A stretch of 64,000 nt of DNA, from assembly GCF_030519375.1 (NCBI RefSeq), contig NZ_JAUMKB010000007.1, forward strand, positions 1-64,000, read 5' to 3'. Below, in pieces: positions 23,559 through 32,792 of this stretch. A model generated the notes under the pieces. That model was not told where the DNA came from, did not search any database, and saw nothing but the letters and a program-made list of their open reading frames with translations. The position numbers and the translations under genes are program-made. The first letter of the stretch is position 1; each line of letters starts with the position of its first letter. This DNA is from Mucilaginibacter tolerans (GTDB lineage: Bacteria; Bacteroidota; Bacteroidia; Sphingobacteriales; Sphingobacteriaceae).

Positions 23559-25658
23559 ATGGGTATAATGACTTATTTGCGCGAACGCATGGGCAGAATC
23601 GTTGCTTTTGGCATCGGCTTTGCACTTTTGGCGTTCGTAGGGGAGGAAGCGATCCGGCAGGGGAATTCTATTTTTGGCAGTGACCGTAACACGCTGGGTG
23701 AAGTTGCCGGTGAAAAAATAGCGTACGACGAGTACTCTAAGCGCCTTGAAGCGAGCGAGGCACAATTTAAGCAGCAGTCGGGCCAGGCGAATCTGAATGC
23801 TCAATTCACTGCTTACATACAGGAAAATGTATGGAATCAGGAAGTTAGCCAGGCTATTCTTAATAAAGAGATAGAAAAACTTGGCATCGTAGTAAGCAGT
23901 GACGAAGGAGCTGCGATGATCAATGGTAACAATCCTGACCCGCAGGTTGTACAGTATTTTGGTGATCCTGCTACCGGTAAAGTAGATCAGGCTAAGCTGA
24001 ATAACTTTAAAGCGAACTTGAATGCTTCCAAACCAGATGCTGATATCCGTGTACAGTGGAAACAGTTTATTCAACAATTAACTGAGAATAAGCTCGCTCA
24101 GAAATATACTACCCTGGTGACTAATGGCCTTTATGTAAATGCCCTGGATGCTAAGGATGATTACGAAGCAAAAAACAAGTTGTCAAACTTTAAATATGCA
24201 ACACTTGATTATGCTTCTATTCCTGACAATAAGGTAACCCTGACCGATGACGACTATAAGACTTATTACGATGAGCACTTGTCGGAATTTAATAATAAAC
24301 AGGAGCTGAGGAGTTTTGATTATGTTAGTTTCAACGCTGCTCCTTCTAAAGAGGATTCAACTGCTATAAAAGATCAGGTTGAAAAATTGCTTCCATCATT
24401 TAAAAGCAGCACCAATGATTCGCTTTTTGTGCAGGTTAATGCGGAAACCAAAACGCCAATTGCTTACAAACGTAAAGGCCAGTTAGGTGACCCTAAACTG
24501 GATACTGTGATGTTTGGCGCGGCAAAAGGATTTGTATATGGACCTTATTTTTCGCAGGGAAGTTACAAACTTGCCAAGCTGGTTGACTCTCGTGTGAGCC
24601 CTGATTCAGTTAAAGCACGCCATATCCTGATCGACGCAAGCAGAATAGGCGAGAAGAAAGCGCTTGCACAAGCCGATTCATTAAAGAAATTGATCGAAGG
24701 CGGTAAGTCATTTGCTGATCTGGCTAAAATGTACTCCATTGATAAAAGCTCGGGCGAAAAGGGTGGCGATTTAGGTACTTTTGGACGTGGTGCAATGGTA
24801 CCTGCGTTTGAAGATGCTGTTTTCAATAGCAAAAAAGGCGACCTGAAAATAGTAACCTCTCAATATGGTGTACACCTGGTACAAATCGAAGATCAAAAAG
24901 GCTCTTCACCGGTTGTAAAAGTTGCCGTAGTGGATAAACCGATAACAGCGAGCGCTAAAACACAGTCTGTTGCTTATAGCAAAGCACAAGCGTTTTTAGC
25001 TGCTCTGACAAAAGATAATTTTGATGCAGAGGCAAAAAAGGCAGGGCTGGTTAAAAAAACAGCCCCTGATGTGAATGCACTGGCATCAACCTTGCCGGGA
25101 CTTGAAAACACCCGCGAAGTAGTAAGATGGGCATTTAAAGCTAAAACAGGCGATTTTGGAGATCAGGTGTATGTGATAGGCGATCAGTATGTGATTCCAA
25201 TCCTGACAGCCATAAAACCAAAAGGAACATTGTCACTTGATCTGGTTAAAAAACAAATTGAACCAGCTGTGCGCAACCATGTAAAAGCTAAACAATTAAT
25301 TGAAAAATTAAGCGGTGGCTCAAGCATAGACCAGGTTGCCCAGAAAGCAGGTACTAAAGTGGTTCCGGTTCAGAACGTAGTGTTCGCTAACCCGGTAATT
25401 CCTGGACTGTCATTGGAATATAAAGTAATTGGCACTGTATTTGGTTCGCAGCCAAACAAGTTGTCAAAACCGATCGAAGGTCAGCATGGCGTTTACGTAG
25501 TGGTATTGGATAACTTTATCAATCCTGCACCGCTTGCCAACGCGATCAGAGAAAGAGAACAGATAGCTCAATCATTATTACAGCGCTCACAAGGACAGGT
25601 ATTTGAAGCGCTGAAAGATAAGGCGAATGTAAAAGATTACCGTGCCAAGTTCATGTAA
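23559..25658 (+). CDS. PpiD/SurA-like membrane-anchored peptidyl-prolyl isomerase
   Basis: 699 residues. The N-terminus MGIMTYLRERMGRIVAF followed by a membrane helix (IGFALLAFVG) anchors it in the inner membrane with the rest in the periplasm, as in PpiD. Residues about 45-230 form a SurA_N-like helical chaperone domain. A parvulin rotamase domain lies at about residues 350-450 (KARHILIDASRIGEK, GGKSFADLAKMYSIDKSSGEK, GGDLGTFGRGAMVPAFEDAVF, SQYGVHLVQIEDQ). A further domain with IVQ- and PVI-type strands completes the protein. It probably assists folding of envelope proteins. A terminator follows it. An in-frame ATG three codons later is an alternative start. Confidence 0.88.
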   Translation: MGIMTYLRERMGRIVAFGIGFALLAFVGEEAIRQGNSIFGSDRNTLGEVAGEKIAYDEYSKRLEASEAQFKQQSGQANLNAQFTAYIQENVWNQEVSQAILNKEIEKLGIVVSSDEGAAMINGNNPDPQVVQYFGDPATGKVDQAKLNNFKANLNASKPDADIRVQWKQFIQQLTENKLAQKYTTLVTNGLYVNALDAKDDYEAKNKLSNFKYATLDYASIPDNKVTLTDDDYKTYYDEHLSEFNNKQELRSFDYVSFNAAPSKEDSTAIKDQVEKLLPSFKSSTNDSLFVQVNAETKTPIAYKRKGQLGDPKLDTVMFGAAKGFVYGPYFSQGSYKLAKLVDSRVSPDSVKARHILIDASRIGEKKALAQADSLKKLIEGGKSFADLAKMYSIDKSSGEKGGDLGTFGRGAMVPAFEDAVFNSKKGDLKIVTSQYGVHLVQIEDQKGSSPVVKVAVVDKPITASAKTQSVAYSKAQAFLAALTKDNFDAEAKKAGLVKKTAPDVNALASTLPGLENTREVVRWAFKAKTGDFGDQVYVIGDQYVIPILTAIKPKGTLSLDLVKKQIEPAVRNHVKAKQLIEKLSGGSSIDQVAQKAGTKVVPVQNVVFANPVIPGLSLEYKVIGTVFGSQPNKLSKPIEGQHGVYVVVLDNFINPAPLANAIREREQIAQSLLQRSQGQVFEALKDKANVKDYRAKFM

Positions 25659-25679
25659 GAGATTTTAAAGTAAATTTGT

Positions 25680-25711
25680 AACCGGGATGGCTTAGCTGTT
25701 CCGGTTTTTTT
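25680..25711 (+). terminator. Rho-independent terminator after the foldase gene
   Basis: An 8-bp stem (AACCGGGA 25680-25687 with TTCCGGTT 25699-25706, one G-T pair) is followed by a 7-base T run. Confidence 0.8.
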
Positions 25712-25723
25712 ATTTGTAAGACG

Positions 25724-26239
25724 ATGGACATACAGGAAAACATAGTAAATAAAGTAGCGCAAAGTGGTTTGGTAACCCTTGATCCTGCTTCTTTTTATCC
25801 GCAGGGCGACAGGGTGGTGTATGATATTAAGGATAACCTGTATATGGAGTTGATCCTTAAAGAAAAGGATTTCAGAGAGTTTGTGAAAAACCACGATTGG
25901 ACCCAATATACTGGCAAAAACGTAGCTATTACCTGCACTGCAGATGCTATTGTGCCCGCATGGGCTTATATGCTGATCGCTAACCGTATGGCACCTTATG
26001 CCCGCGAGGTGGTGTTTGGCGATGCTGCAGTTTTGGAAACTGTGCTGTTTGAGAAATCCATGGCCGGGTTTGATGTTGAGCAATATCGTGACCAGCGTAT
26101 CGTTATTAAGGGATGCGGGGATACAGATGTTCCTGTGTCAGCTTACGTTGAATTAACAAAAAAGCTGACTCCGGTTGCAAAAAGCATTATGTTTGGTGAA
26201 CCGTGTTCAACCGTACCGATCTATAAACGAAAAGACTAA
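25724..26239 (+). CDS. DUF2480 family protein
   Basis: 171 residues, soluble, with no signal peptide or helix. It is recognised as DUF2480 of Bacteroidota from NIVNKVAQSGLVTLDPASFYP, LKEKDFREFVKNHDWTQYT, IVPAWAYMLIANRMAPYA and VIKGCGDTDVPVSAYVELTK. The family function is unknown. The paired IVPAWAYM and KGCGD.DVP segments are conserved and could hold a ligand or metal site, which is an inference. It starts 13 bases after the terminator of the foldase gene and precedes a DUF3108 gene by 27 bases. Confidence 0.85.
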   Translation: MDIQENIVNKVAQSGLVTLDPASFYPQGDRVVYDIKDNLYMELILKEKDFREFVKNHDWTQYTGKNVAITCTADAIVPAWAYMLIANRMAPYAREVVFGDAAVLETVLFEKSMAGFDVEQYRDQRIVIKGCGDTDVPVSAYVELTKKLTPVAKSIMFGEPCSTVPIYKRKD

Positions 26240-26266
26240 AATGAACTTCTTTTTTAAAAGCAGCGA

Positions 26267-27055
26267 ATGAGGAAATACTTTGTGTTGATTCTGGCATGCT
26301 GCAGCCTTCAAAATCTTTTTGCCCAGGACCTAAATAAAACCAGCGAAGTCGCTTTTAAAGCAGGGGAGAAACTAAGCTATAAAATGAAATATGGCTTTTT
26401 TACAGCGGCTGAAGCGAATATTCGGGTGGAAGACAGTCCAACTCAGTTCGATAACAAACCTACTTTTCATATTATCGCCGAAGGTAAGACTGCGGGCACT
26501 TTTGATATCTTTTATAAGGTGCGCAACCGTTATGAAAGCTATATAGACAAAAGTACCTTATTGCCTTACTTTTATGCAGAGAACAGGCGCGAATCGAGCT
26601 ATAAGCATACCGACAAGGTAACTTTTGATCAAGAAAGAAAGACTATCACAGCGGCCAAAGGTACTTTTCCATATAAAGGTAACCAGGTGTTTGATTTTGT
26701 TTCAGCTTATTACTTTGCACGTTGCCTTGACGTATCCAAGTTACATATAGGACAAAAACTTGACCTGGAATATTTCCTGGAAGATGGCATACATACCATG
26801 AATATTACCTATGCGGGCAAAGAAAGGATAAAGTGCTCGATGGGCACCTTTAACTGTTTGAAATTTAACCCGACTATTATTCCCGGACGAATTTTCAGAA
26901 AGGACAGCAAACTGTATCTTTGGATAACGGATGACAACAACCGGATACCGGTGAAAGCTCATGTGGAAGTGATCGTAGGCAGCCTGACGATGGAGCTTAC
27001 TTCTGCCGCAGGGCTGAAGTATCCGCTAAACCCGGTGAGTAAGGAGACGGATTAG
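26267..27055 (+). CDS. DUF3108 domain-containing periplasmic protein
   Basis: 262 residues with signal peptide MRKYFVLILACCSLQNLFAQ. The mature protein begins FKAGEKLSYKMKYGFFTAAEANI and continues PTFHIIAEGKTAGTFDIFYKVRNRYESYID, typical of DUF3108, a beta-rich fold related to LolA/LolB-like lipid-binding shells. Later segments ENRRESSYKHTDKVTFDQ and CSMGTFNCLKFNPTI fit the family. The function is unknown; an envelope role with lipids is inferred from the fold. Probably co-transcribed with the DUF2480 gene upstream. Confidence 0.85.
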   Translation: MRKYFVLILACCSLQNLFAQDLNKTSEVAFKAGEKLSYKMKYGFFTAAEANIRVEDSPTQFDNKPTFHIIAEGKTAGTFDIFYKVRNRYESYIDKSTLLPYFYAENRRESSYKHTDKVTFDQERKTITAAKGTFPYKGNQVFDFVSAYYFARCLDVSKLHIGQKLDLEYFLEDGIHTMNITYAGKERIKCSMGTFNCLKFNPTIIPGRIFRKDSKLYLWITDDNNRIPVKAHVEVIVGSLTMELTSAAGLKYPLNPVSKETD

Positions 27056-27132
27056 TGTTGGTGGTTAGAGACCAGTTAATCAGGGATCAGGTGTTTGGTA
27101 AGTCAACATTTAGGTTTTAGAATTTAGAATTT
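27056..27132 (+). repeat. Word-repeat segment before the DUF3109 gene
   Basis: The run contains GGTTAGAGACCAG, AATCAGGGATCAGG and the tandem word AGAATTT directly before the ATG at 27133. Its words resemble the reverse complement of those before upp (GATTAGAGAT, GATCAGAGAT) and those after the hybrid kinase gene. Only one arm is evident. Confidence 0.45.
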
Positions 27133-27711
27133 ATGATAGAGGTCGGCAATGTTTTGGTGCATGAGGATGTAGTTAAGGAGAATTTTGTCTGCAATCTTAA
27201 CAAATGCAAGGGCGCTTGTTGTTTGGAAGGAGATTCAGGCGCGCCTTTGAATCATGACGAACTGCATATCCTGGATGAGATCTATCCGAAGGTAAAACCT
27301 TTCATGACGGCCAAAGGCATCGCCACCGTTGAAGAGACCGGAACTTATGTAACCGATTTTGAAGGCGATTATACCACCCCATGTGTCGACACCAATAAAG
27401 AATGCGCTTATGTGACCTGGGAGAATGGTATTACCAAATGTGCCATAGAGAAGGCTTATGAGTCTGGCGCTATCAGCTGGAAAAAGCCACTTTCCTGTCA
27501 TTTATACCCCATCCGCATTACCAAATACCCTGAATTTGAAGTACTGAACTACGATCGCTGGAGTATATGCAGTCCGGCATGTTCGTTTGGTAATGAATTA
27601 AAAGTCCATGTACATGAATTCCTGAAAGAACCGCTTATCCGCAAATATGGCGAGGAATGGTATAAGGAGCTCGAAGAAGCAGTAGAAGCGTATAATTCCC
27701 TTCAACCTTAA
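27133..27711 (+). CDS. DUF3109 family cysteine-rich protein
   Basis: 192 residues, cytoplasmic. It carries the DUF3109 signature CNLNKCKGACCLEGDSGAPL near residues 21-40. Further cysteines are in CVDTNKECAYVTWENGITKC, SCHLYPIR and CSPAC, giving at least ten in conserved positions. This resembles the YkgJ/Fe-S-like pattern (CxxxCxxCC) and suggests a metal or iron-sulphur site. The function is unknown. Its stop codon shares the TTAA at 27708-27711 with the stop of the convergent DinB gene, so the two genes end on the same four bases. Confidence 0.85.
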   Translation: MIEVGNVLVHEDVVKENFVCNLNKCKGACCLEGDSGAPLNHDELHILDEIYPKVKPFMTAKGIATVEETGTYVTDFEGDYTTPCVDTNKECAYVTWENGITKCAIEKAYESGAISWKKPLSCHLYPIRITKYPEFEVLNYDRWSICSPACSFGNELKVHVHEFLKEPLIRKYGEEWYKELEEAVEAYNSLQP

Positions 27712-28223
27712 TTCAAAAGTTTTATCAATTCCGTTATCCTTGCCAAATGATGATCATCATGTTCGGCCACGAATAAAAACAGGTCCATTGTACGCATAGG
27801 CGTTTTTAATCTGGGATGTAATGCTGACTTAAATATGGTTTCCTCGTCCAGGTTATCAATAAGGCTAATGGTTTGTTCTCTTATCGCCCTGAAATCACTC
27901 AATAATTTCTCAATCGGCCGTGCATTATGATTGGCTTCATCCGTTTTACGGTTTGCAAGGTCAGTCGGCCGCATTTCGATCTCTCCATTTTTTATATCTT
28001 CCATCCGCCCCTGCCATAATGGCTCAAGGTCAACTAGATGACCGACATTTTCCTTGATCGACCAGGTGTTGTCAATCTTGGTTCCCAATATTTCAGCAGG
28101 GATGGATTTGAATTTTTCTTCCAGCCGTGCTGGTGTTCCTTTAAGGCGTTCAATGATTGACGGGAAGATATTTTGCTCCTTGCTGAAATCGAAACTGCGC
28201 TCAAACCATTTTACTTTTTTCAT
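27708..28223 (-). CDS. DinB family protein
   Basis: 171 residues. The N-terminal KKVKWFERSFDFSKEQNIFPSI is followed by the DinB core: WSIKENVGHLVDLEPLWQGRM, IREQTISLIDNLDEETIF and the end LFLFVAEHDDHHLARITELIK. The three histidines (GHLVDLE, EHDDHH) form the metal site of the DinB superfamily. The enzyme activity is unknown; relatives transfer or hydrolyse thiol conjugates. It is monocistronic. Upstream on its strand is a near-match box TAACTTGG (7 of 8 to TAnnTTTG, at 28250-28257). Confidence 0.85.
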   Translation of the reverse strand: MKKVKWFERSFDFSKEQNIFPSIIERLKGTPARLEEKFKSIPAEILGTKIDNTWSIKENVGHLVDLEPLWQGRMEDIKNGEIEMRPTDLANRKTDEANHNARPIEKLLSDFRAIREQTISLIDNLDEETIFKSALHPRLKTPMRTMDLFLFVAEHDDHHLARITELIKLLN

Positions 28224-28333
28224 ACAGATACCCGTTTAAATAGGACACGCCAAGTTACCCCTTTAAATAATTCAGGATATACACATTTACAATTAAATTG
28301 GATAATATTGTAAGATAATCGATACCTGAGCAG

Positions 28334-29470
28334 ATGAAGACAGCATTAATTACCGGCATTACCGGGCAGGACGGGGCTTATTTGGCCGAATTCCTTCTGA
28401 AAAAAGGTTATATGGTGCATGGTGTAAAAAGGAGGTCGTCGTTATTCAATACTGATCGCATCGATCACTTATATCACGACCCGCACGAACCCAATGTAAA
28501 GTTCAAACTACATTATGGAGACCTGACGGATTCTACCAACCTGATCCGTTTGGTGCAGGAAGTTCAGCCTGATGAGATATACAATCTTGCCGCCCAAAGC
28601 CATGTGAAAGTGAGCTTTGATACACCTGAATACACCGCAAATGCTGATGGCGTTGGTACCCTGCGGATACTGGAAGCAGTGCGGTTATTGGGTCTGACTG
28701 CAAAAACCCGCATTTACCAGGCATCTACATCCGAGTTATATGGTTTAGTGCAGGCTGTTCCGCAAAGCGAGACTACGCCTTTTTATCCACGTTCTCCTTA
28801 TGCTGTGGCTAAGCTGTATGGCTATTGGATCATCGTCAACTATCGGGAAGCTTATAATATGTATGCATGCAATGGCATTTTATTTAATCATGAAAGCCCA
28901 ATCCGCGGCGAAACTTTCGTGACCCGGAAAATTACCCGTGCAGCAGCCAAGATTGTGTTGGGTTTGCAAAATTGTTTATACATGGGTAATCTGTCAGCAA
29001 AGCGCGACTGGGGACATGCCAAAGATTATATAGAAGCGATGTGGCTGATGCTTCAACAAGATAAGGCCGAGGATTTTGTGATCGCAACGGGCGTTACCAC
29101 CACGGTGCGCGACTTTATCCGCATGGCTTTTGCTGAACTCGGTGTCGAGATAGAATTCAGTGGAAAAGATGAACACGAAAAAGGCGTCGTGATAGATATT
29201 GATCAAGAGCGAGTGGAAGAGCTGGGCTTAAATCCAGATGCTTTAAAGTTCGGCCAAACGGTGGTGAAAATCGATCCAAAATATTTCAGACCGACGGAGG
29301 TTGATCTGTTGATAGGCGATGCTACCAAAGCAAAAGAAAAGCTGGGCTGGATACCTAGATACGATCTGAAAGCGTTGGTGGAAGATATGGTGCAATCAGA
29401 CTTGCACCTGGTTAAGAAAGACGACTACCTGAAAAAGGGAGGCTTTAAAACCCTGAACTATTTTGAATAA
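28334..29470 (+). CDS. gmd: GDP-mannose 4,6-dehydratase
   Basis: 378 residues, short-chain dehydrogenase fold. [15 protein letters not shown] near residue 8 is the NAD(P) Rossmann loop. STSELYG and [15 protein letters not shown] supply the catalytic Glu and Yxxx[15 protein letters not shown] and the C-terminal [14 protein letters not shown] are specific to Gmd. It makes GDP-4-keto-6-deoxymannose, the precursor of GDP-fucose, GDP-rhamnose and related sugars. The usual partner GDP-fucose synthase (fcl/wcaG) is not next to it or anywhere in the window. It precedes the Wzi/RemB-like pair by 32 bases, which suggests a surface glycan unit. Confidence 0.96.
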   Translation: MKTALITGITGQDGAYLAEFLLKKGYMVHGVKRRSSLFNTDRIDHLYHDPHEPNVKFKLHYGDLTDSTNLIRLVQEVQPDEIYNLAAQSHVKVSFDTPEYTANADGVGTLRILEAVRLLGLTAKTRIYQASTSELYGLVQAVPQSETTPFYPRSPYAVAKLYGYWIIVNYREAYNMYACNGILFNHESPIRGETFVTRKITRAAAKIVLGLQNCLYMGNLSAKRDWGHAKDYIEAMWLMLQQDKAEDFVIATGVTTTVRDFIRMAFAELGVEIEFSGKDEHEKGVVIDIDQERVEELGLNPDALKFGQTVVKIDPKYFRPTEVDLLIGDATKAKEKLGWIPRYDLKALVEDMVQSDLHLVKKDDYLKKGGFKTLNYFE

Positions 29471-29502
29471 ACATGGTTATGCTTAAATAGCTATACACCC
29501 CT

Positions 29503-31065
29503 ATGAAGAAACTTTGTACCTGTATCGTGCTGTTGTTATTTGTCTGCGCAGCTAAAGCGCAACTGATGTACCAGCCTTACTCTTATCAATTTTATCAAAA
29601 ACTGAATAATTCGGTTTATTCACCAGCCAATAACCTGCATACTTCGCTTAAGCCTTATTTAATTGGTGACTCAAGTGCCATGAGGTCATTATACGATTCC
29701 TTGTTAATGCTCAAAGCAGATAATTCAGGTAAAAGCTGGTTGTATCGCAAACTGTTCCGTCAGCATTTAATAGAAGTTAACGACACGGAATATACTTTTT
29801 TTCTCGACTACCTGCCCGATCTGCAAATAGGACGTGAATTTAATGAGCCTAAAACGGTGTGGATGAATACCCGTGGATATCAATTAGGCGGTACTATTGG
29901 CTCGAAGTTCTTCTTTTACACAAGCGGTTATGAAAATCAGGGGAAGTTTGCCAATTACGAAACAGATTACATTAATTCTGTTGGGGTGATTCCCGGTCAG
30001 GCGTTCGACAAAAGCTATGGAAAGAACACTAAAGACTGGTCGCAGGTAACAGCATTAATAGGCTATGCGCCGACCAGGTCCATATCGATTGAACTGGGCG
30101 AGGACAAAACATTTATCGGTGATGGCTACCGCTCAGTTTTATTGTCTGATTATGCAGCTGCATACCCGCTACTTCGCTTCAAGGCCGACTTGGGTAAGCA
30201 TGTGCAATACATGGCAATGTGGGCCTACATGCAAGATCAATATGCCACACAGTTTAACTCTTTCTCGAATAACCGCCGCAAATGGGGCGCATTCCATTAT
30301 ATCGACTGGAACATCACTAACCGGGCATCGATTGGTTTTTTTAATGCATTGATTGCCGAAGAGGCTAATGATGCAGGTCAGTACCATGGTTTTGACGCCA
30401 ACTATATTAACCCGGCGTTTTTTGTGTCATCGCTTGGTTCTTCAAAACCAGCGCCCGACCACACGCTATTCGGTTTCAACGGTAAATATAAAGTGTTGAA
30501 TAAAACGACCATTTACGGTCAGTTTTTGTACGACCAGGATTCGTCCGTGGGAGGTAACAGTAAATATGCCTGGCAGGTAGGCTTCCGAGGATCTGACCTG
30601 CTTAAGGTTAGCAAACTGAACTACCTGTTTGAATATAATTCTTCAAAACCGGGCACTTATGCAAGTCAATATCCTATCGTGAATTATACTCAGTTTAGCG
30701 AGTCTTTAGCAGACCCACTGGGCTCAGACTTTAAGGAAGCAGTTGGCATTATTAATTATTCCATAGGAAAATTTGATTTGCAGGGGCAGCTTAACTATGC
30801 TAAATATGCAGCCAGTACTGTGCAATTAACAGGTGGTACCGGCATAAATTCATCTCCGTATATTAACTCAACCGGGCAGACCATCACAAACACTCTCAAA
30901 TACGCCGAAGGGACTGTGGCGTATGTTTTGAATCCGAAATATAATCTGCGACTGGAAATAGGTGGCTTGGTAAGGCAATCAACCAGCAGCGTGTCGGACT
31001 CCAAAACGGCGATGTTTATTTTCGGACTACGAAGCACTTTCAGAGACTTATATCATGATTTTTAA
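29503..31065 (+). CDS. Wzi/RemB-like outer-membrane protein, copy 1
   Basis: 520 residues with signal peptide MKKLCTCIVLLLFVCAAKAQ. The mature start LMYQPYSYQFYQKLNNSVYSP, the region GYQLGGTIGSKFFFYTSGYENQGKF and ELGEDKTFIGDGYRSVLLSDYAAAYP match capsule-assembly Wzi-type proteins and the RemB group of gliding Flavobacteria. Many aromatic-alternating strands predict an outer-membrane beta-barrel. RemB mutants in Flavobacterium affect surface behaviour; Wzi anchors capsular polysaccharide. It is followed after 18 bases by a paralogue that shares most of these motifs. The role of the pair is inferred from family and from gmd upstream. Confidence 0.8.
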   Translation: MKKLCTCIVLLLFVCAAKAQLMYQPYSYQFYQKLNNSVYSPANNLHTSLKPYLIGDSSAMRSLYDSLLMLKADNSGKSWLYRKLFRQHLIEVNDTEYTFFLDYLPDLQIGREFNEPKTVWMNTRGYQLGGTIGSKFFFYTSGYENQGKFANYETDYINSVGVIPGQAFDKSYGKNTKDWSQVTALIGYAPTRSISIELGEDKTFIGDGYRSVLLSDYAAAYPLLRFKADLGKHVQYMAMWAYMQDQYATQFNSFSNNRRKWGAFHYIDWNITNRASIGFFNALIAEEANDAGQYHGFDANYINPAFFVSSLGSSKPAPDHTLFGFNGKYKVLNKTTIYGQFLYDQDSSVGGNSKYAWQVGFRGSDLLKVSKLNYLFEYNSSKPGTYASQYPIVNYTQFSESLADPLGSDFKEAVGIINYSIGKFDLQGQLNYAKYAASTVQLTGGTGINSSPYINSTGQTITNTLKYAEGTVAYVLNPKYNLRLEIGGLVRQSTSSVSDSKTAMFIFGLRSTFRDLYHDF

Positions 31066-31083
31066 TTTATTAACCCCGGCATC

Positions 31084-32709
31084 ATGAAACCTATTTACCA
31101 TATATATAAAATTGTCTTTGTTGCAGTGCTGAGCATGTTTGTTGTTGATTCGGCACTCGCTCAATCTCAATACCAGCCTTATTCATACGACTTTTATCAA
31201 AAGTTGAACTCAGACTTGTATTCAACAAAAAGCCGTGAACATACTTCTATCAAACCGCTGATTATTGATTCTGCATTGAGATCGCATTATGATTCCTTAA
31301 TGACTTATGGCCTTGACGGTAAGCAACACGCCTGGCTATACAAGAAAATTTTCAACGAGCACCTGATCGATTACAAGAGTTCTAACTCAACATTTTACGG
31401 TGATCTGTTACCTGATGTAGGCGTGGGTAGGGATTTGTCGGGTAAGCTGAATACTTATACCCGTGCAGTAGGGTTGCAGTTGGGAGGAACTATCAGCGAT
31501 AATTTCCAATATTATGTAGCTGGTTACCTGAATAATGCCATTGTACCTGATTATTTGTCAACTTATATTCGACAAGTAGGTATCGTTCCCGGACAGGCTT
31601 ATGCAAAAACTTACAGCGATAATGGTTATTCCTGGTCGTATATCACAGCAGTAGTTTCCTATACACCCATAAAATACCTGAATATATCGGCAGGCAGGGA
31701 TAAGACATTTATTGGCGATGGCTATAGGTCGATGCTTTTATCTGATTATGCTTCGCCCTATCCGTTTCTGAAGCTGACGGGCACCTTAGGCAATGTGCGT
31801 TATATGGTAATGTGGGCGGATATGAACGATCCGGCATTTACCTCGGCATATGGCGCAGACAGACATAAATTCGGGGTATTCCATTACCTGGACTGGAATG
31901 TGAATAACAGGCTTTCGGTTGGTTTATTCGAGAATGTGATGGGCTTTTTTACAGATGATAACGGCGCAAAACGGCCTTTTGATTTCAACTACATCAACCC
32001 GATCATCTTCCTGAAACCGGTCAATAATGCAAGTGATGATCCGGATAAATCCTTATTGGGATTGACAGCAAAATACAAACTAACAGATGGCATTACCGCA
32101 TATGGTCAGTTTGCTTTAAATGAGTTTGTATCGAAAGACTTTTTCTCGAGCGATGGTGCTTCAGTCAATAAATACGGTTGGCAACTAGGCATAAGGGGCG
32201 CGAATCTGTTTGGCGTTAAGAACCTGAACTACCTGCTCGAAAGCAATAACGCCAAGCCTTATACTTATTCGGCCAGATCATCCATTGAAAACTATTCTGA
32301 AAACAGTGAGCCACTGGCGCATCTCTGGGGTGCAAATTTTAGAGAAATTGTCGGCTTACTGAACTATTCGTACAAACGTTTTGATTTCTCAGCCGAGTTT
32401 GATTATGGACATTATGGATTGGATACCGTCGGGATGAATTTTGGTAAAGATATCTTCCAGGTATATACATCACCCGCCAAATTTTTTGGGAATTACACAG
32501 GCCAGGGGTTAACCACCAATATGTATTATCTGCAAGGCAAAGTGACTTATTTACTAAATCCGAAATATAATCTGAGAATTGAGTTAGGCGGAATATTCAG
32601 GCAGGAACAAAATACTCAATTTAAGGATAGAGCAACTATGCTTACGATCGGTTTAAGAAGCTCGTTCAGGCAGATTTATAACGACCTGGCAAGCTACAGG
32701 ACGCATTGA
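31084..32709 (+). CDS. Wzi/RemB-like outer-membrane protein, copy 2
   Basis: 541 residues with signal peptide MKPIYHIYKIVFVAVLSMFV and a cut after ALA (ALAQSQYQPYSYDF). It repeats the motifs of its upstream neighbour: YQPYSYDFYQKLNSDLYS, LQLGGTISDNFQYYVAGYLNN, GRDKTFIGDGYRSMLLSDYA, FDFNYINPIIF and LNPKYNLRIELGGIFRQ near the end. By eye the two are clearly paralogous, perhaps 35-40 percent identical. Tandem duplication with substantial divergence suggests different glycan specificities or a hetero-oligomer. The following 78 bases hold a hairpin repeat before the convergent dxs gene. Confidence 0.8.
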   Translation: MKPIYHIYKIVFVAVLSMFVVDSALAQSQYQPYSYDFYQKLNSDLYSTKSREHTSIKPLIIDSALRSHYDSLMTYGLDGKQHAWLYKKIFNEHLIDYKSSNSTFYGDLLPDVGVGRDLSGKLNTYTRAVGLQLGGTISDNFQYYVAGYLNNAIVPDYLSTYIRQVGIVPGQAYAKTYSDNGYSWSYITAVVSYTPIKYLNISAGRDKTFIGDGYRSMLLSDYASPYPFLKLTGTLGNVRYMVMWADMNDPAFTSAYGADRHKFGVFHYLDWNVNNRLSVGLFENVMGFFTDDNGAKRPFDFNYINPIIFLKPVNNASDDPDKSLLGLTAKYKLTDGITAYGQFALNEFVSKDFFSSDGASVNKYGWQLGIRGANLFGVKNLNYLLESNNAKPYTYSARSSIENYSENSEPLAHLWGANFREIVGLLNYSYKRFDFSAEFDYGHYGLDTVGMNFGKDIFQVYTSPAKFFGNYTGQGLTTNMYYLQGKVTYLLNPKYNLRIELGGIFRQEQNTQFKDRATMLTIGLRSSFRQIYNDLASYRTH

Positions 32710-32792
32710 TTAGATGTGCAAATGGGTGAATATGCAAATTAAGTAATCAAAATCATCTGCACATTTCTGCACCTGTACATTTTCACATCAGG
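32707..32792. repeat. Imperfect inverted repeat between convergent genes
   Basis: GATGTGCAAATG at 32713-32724 pairs with CATTTTCACATC at 32778-32789 at 11 of 12 positions. Further weaker pairing lies inside through words such as TGCAAAT, CTGCACATT and CTGCACCTG. It fills the gap between the Wzi-like gene and dxs, where a terminator would be expected, and may act as one. Confidence 0.6.

Noticed and set aside
23463..24077. A 204-codon frame on the - strand opposite the foldase gene.
   Set aside because: It lies entirely against the conserved N-terminal part of the foldase gene, has no recognisable domain, and its composition is that of an antisense shadow.
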